This document shows positions 62,801-64,000 of a DNA stretch of 64,000 bases, piece by piece. Each line of letters opens with the position of its first letter. Position 1 is the first letter of the stretch. The stretch is taken from contig NZ_FOSS01000001.1 in the NCBI RefSeq assembly GCF_900114355.1, forward strand, positions 1,450,378 through 1,514,377. The letters are read 5' to 3'. The DNA is from Lysobacter sp. cf310. GTDB lineage: Bacteria > Pseudomonadota > Gammaproteobacteria > Xanthomonadales > Xanthomonadaceae. Made by a program: the position numbers and the translations under genes. Below the pieces are notes generated by a model. That model saw only the letters and a program-made list of their open reading frames with translations. It was not told the origin of the DNA and made no database searches.

Positions 62801-64000
62801 CCGGCGCCACGCTGGCGCAGGCGATCGAAGCCGGGGTGATCTTGTTATCGGTCACCACCACGTTCGCCAGGCTCACATTGCCCGTGTTGGTCATCGTCAC
62901 GGTGTAGGTCAGCGTGTCGCCCACCGTCACCGTGCCGCTGCCGTCTTCGTCGGCGTTGGCCGTCATGGCCTTGGCCGAGGTCAGCGCGGGCGTCTGGGTC
63001 ACAACCACCGTCACCGTCGGGTTGCACTCAGGCGCGGTCGAGCCCACCGGGCAGGCGCCCGGCGTGGTCGTGGTGACCACGGCCGCATTGACCACGTTGC
63101 CGGCGTCGGCATCGGCCTGGGTCACGCGGTAGGTACCGGTCAGCACGCAGGTGCCGGCCGGCGCCACGCTGGCGCAGGCGATCGAAGCCGGGGTGATCTT
63201 GTTATCGGTCACCACCACGTCGGCCAGGCTCACGTTGCCCGTGTTGGTCATCGTCACGGTGTAGGTCAGCGTGTCGCCCGCCGTCACCGTGCCGCTGCCG
63301 TCTTCGTCGGCGTTGGCCGTCATGGCCTTGGCCGAGGTCAGCGCAGGCGCCAGGGTCGCATTCACCGTCACCGTGTCGGTCGGCGAGGTCGTGCCGTCCA
63401 CCGTCGCGCTGGCGATGTTCACCACGCTGCCGGTGTTCAGATCGGCCTGGACCACCGTGTACGTCGCCGCACAGGTCACCGCTTCGCCCGGATCCAACTC
63501 GCCGTCCAGGTTGCCGACCGTCGTCACCGCCGGGCAGGTCACCGTCGTCTTGTCGTCCGCCACCGTCACCGGGCCGGTCAGCGACACGTTGCCGCTGTTG
63601 GTGACCAGGTAGCTGTAGCTGATCGTGTCGCCCACCGCGGCATAGTTCGCCGTCGTGGTCGTCTTATCGATCGTCAGCGACGGCGACGGCGCCAGCGGCG
63701 TGGTCGTCGTGTCCGGCGGGCTGTCCACAGGCGGCTGACCGCCCGGCGGCGTGCCGGTCGCGGTCGCGCTGTTGTTCGACGTGCCCGCGTTGACCTCGGC
63801 CTGCGTGATCGTGTGCGTGCCCGTGCAGGTGGCCACCGCCAGCGGCGCCAGCGTCGTCACGTCGCAGGTCGCCGGAGCGTCCAGCTGCGTGTCGTTCACC
63901 ACCACATTGGTCAGCGTCACGTTGCCCGTGTTGGTCACCGTGAACGTGTAGGCGATCGTGCTGCCCGCGGTCGCACCCGTCGGCGTGCCGGCGACCTTAT
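59826..64000 (-). CDS. Large DUF11-repeat surface protein with C-terminal OmpA region, 5' truncated by the window
   Basis: At least 1390 residues; the frame is open to the right edge. From the N-terminal side: DUF11-like beta-sandwich units (TNTGNVTLTNVVVNDTQLDA), four 119-residue tandem repeats each with an EF-hand-like loop (DEDGSGTVTAGD and variants), two more divergent DUF11 units, a SdrD-like B region (GTVFDDRDQDGWQDPAGLSG) and a C-terminal part with two OmpA-like modules; the second is clear (LFDTDRSTIKPQYRPLIDKM, ITGHTDKRASDDYNVALGMR). OmpA modules bind peptidoglycan, so the C-terminus would sit in the periplasm and the repeats reach out. Co-transcribed with the barrel gene. Confidence 0.9.
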   Translation of the reverse strand, partial: KVAGTPTGATAGSTIAYTFTVTNTGNVTLTNVVVNDTQLDAPATCDVTTLAPLAVATCTGTHTITQAEVNAGTSNNSATATGTPPGGQPPVDSPPDTTTTPLAPSPSLTIDKTTTTANYAAVGDTISYSYLVTNSGNVSLTGPVTVADDKTTVTCPAVTTVGNLDGELDPGEAVTCAATYTVVQADLNTGSVVNIASATVDGTTSPTDTVTVNATLAPALTSAKAMTANADEDGSGTVTAGDTLTYTVTMTNTGNVSLADVVVTDNKITPASIACASVAPAGTCVLTGTYRVTQADADAGNVVNAAVVTTTTPGACPVGSTAPECNPTVTVVVTQTPALTSAKAMTANADEDGSGTVTVGDTLTYTVTMTNTGNVSLANVVVTDNKITPASIACASVAPAGTCVLTGTYRVTQTDADAGNVVNAAVVTTTTPGVCPAGSTAAECNPTVTVPVIQTAQLTSVKAMTVNADEDGSGTVTVGDTLTYSVTMTNTGNVTLTDVVVTDSKISPNTIACASVVPGNTCMLTGTYRVTLADANAGNVVNTATVATSTPGACPPGSTAPECNPTVTVPVVQTPALSSVKAMTGNADEDGNGAVSVGDTLTYTVTMTNTGNVTLADVVVTDSKIAPNTITCASVAPAGTCVLTGSYRVTQADVDAGRVLNAAVITTSTPGACPVGSTAPECNPTFTVVIQGRPAIAATKTATLTTDLGTVGTGNAGDVITYAVTVTNAGNVTLTNLTVLDTYENGTPTTLSCAPTTLTPGAKATCNSYTHTITEAEANAGGTLDNVVVATGTHASTSQTATVTATSTAVVTVEPLATTLRVSKQANPRDVKIADLVRYTVTIENTGRVDATDVTVIDTPPAGFSYVANSLQVADTDGAGRLVGTFPVRVDQVDIVAGGRATLVYLLKVGAGVRPGVHVNSVFAEDNGVRSNVATAQVQMVADPLLDESLIIGTVFDDRDQDGWQDPAGLSGIRVQGGFAPGAYVANSTTVDRGNGPAPEADASSPLLHGIDLGTISARQSDADPVAAHRVVISQTLNALDFDDGFALTTAEGLTVRMDKAGNSRVERGGDAAKGLTGADPKVERRVAQVEGGYRVDYIVSNAGVDERGIPGVRVASVEGLLIETDQFGRYHLEGVAGGPWERGRNFILKVDPATLPPGSVFTTDNPVVRRVTPGLPVRFDFGVRLPPGEIPGAKEQVEMRIGEVFFAPGSAAVTPQYLPAVEKMAEKVREYGSGEIVIVAQGEYETLAMDRALAVRKALEDMLTPEQFKALTVSVRTEAERPESIVVGFAEWPLLGEVLFDTDRSTIKPQYRPLIDKMAAAIEQMRSTRIVITGHTDKRASDDYNVALGMRRAKAVYDAIAAKISPELRSTFRVDLSNDPAAPAGDTEK
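61918..63345 (-). repeat. Four tandem 357-base repeats encoding 119-residue DUF11 units
   Basis: Units begin (minus strand) near 63345, 62988, 62631 and 62274, each coding xALTSxKAMTxNADEDGxG. The first two are nearly identical at base level; the last two diverge at scattered sites. All remain in frame. More units may lie beyond the right edge. Confidence 0.92.

Noticed and set aside
61918..63345. Regular repeats resembling a CRISPR or satellite array
   Set aside because: Units are 357 bases, in frame, and encode a conserved domain; there are no spacers or cas genes.

Overview
The window is GC-rich, gene-dense proteobacterial DNA. Xanthomonadaceae-type gene content (DUF4124 proteins, a DUF3106 protein paired with a membrane sigma-region-4-like protein, many TonB-dependent receptors, a stray NRPS, an AA10/GbpA-like chitin-binding tail and G/C-run intergenic repeats) points to Lysobacter or a close relative. 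This assignment is inferred from gene content, not from an rRNA. No rRNA, tRNA, transposase, phage gene or CRISPR array was found.

1-11.6 kb is mostly housekeeping: the tail of a GbpA-like protein, tsaC, two neighbouring DUF4124 proteins, an SDR, a small lipoprotein, sppA, a MATE exporter, DUF3667 and DUF4286 proteins, and a DUF3106/sigma-like pair. An unusually AT-rich spacer (11.6-11.99 kb) with inverted perfect DnaA boxes precedes priA. 14.2-24.4 kb holds a NarL-type two-component system whose kinase seems to start at CTG, a VanW-glycosyltransferase fusion, a NYN-LOTUS protein, transaldolase, a type II NADH dehydrogenase, a large lipoprotein and rpoH. The rpoH leader contains two mutually exclusive perfect stems.

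24.8-30.0 kb is one two-module NRPS gene (A-T-C-A-T, second A domain predicted for glycine, no thioesterase), with copies of a two-hairpin repeat on both sides. 30.3-38.0 kb is a minus-strand cluster: dgcA, an M19 dipeptidase-like protein, a TonB receptor, dgcN and a serine hydrolase. It looks like uptake and catabolism of D-glutamate-containing muropeptides, possibly scavenged from lysed cell walls. A divergent TetR gene with two candidate operators adjoins it. 41-45.8 kb pairs eptA and a PAP2 phosphatase with a divergent OmpR/EnvZ-type system, a lipid A modification module.

45.8-50.2 kb holds a HipA-like kinase/DUF3037 pair, azoR, a tautomerase and two LysR regulators. 50.3-53.0 kb is a probable copper locus (TonB receptor, 44-residue membrane protein, PCuAC chaperone), followed by a tandem duplication of intergenic repeats. 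53.4-55.2 kb is a RegB/RegA-like redox system. The right end (56.1-64 kb) has a giant outer-membrane beta-barrel gene and, directly upstream, a very large DUF11-repeat surface protein with EF-hand-like loops and a C-terminal OmpA region, cut by the window edge. This pair is the best candidate for an undescribed system.
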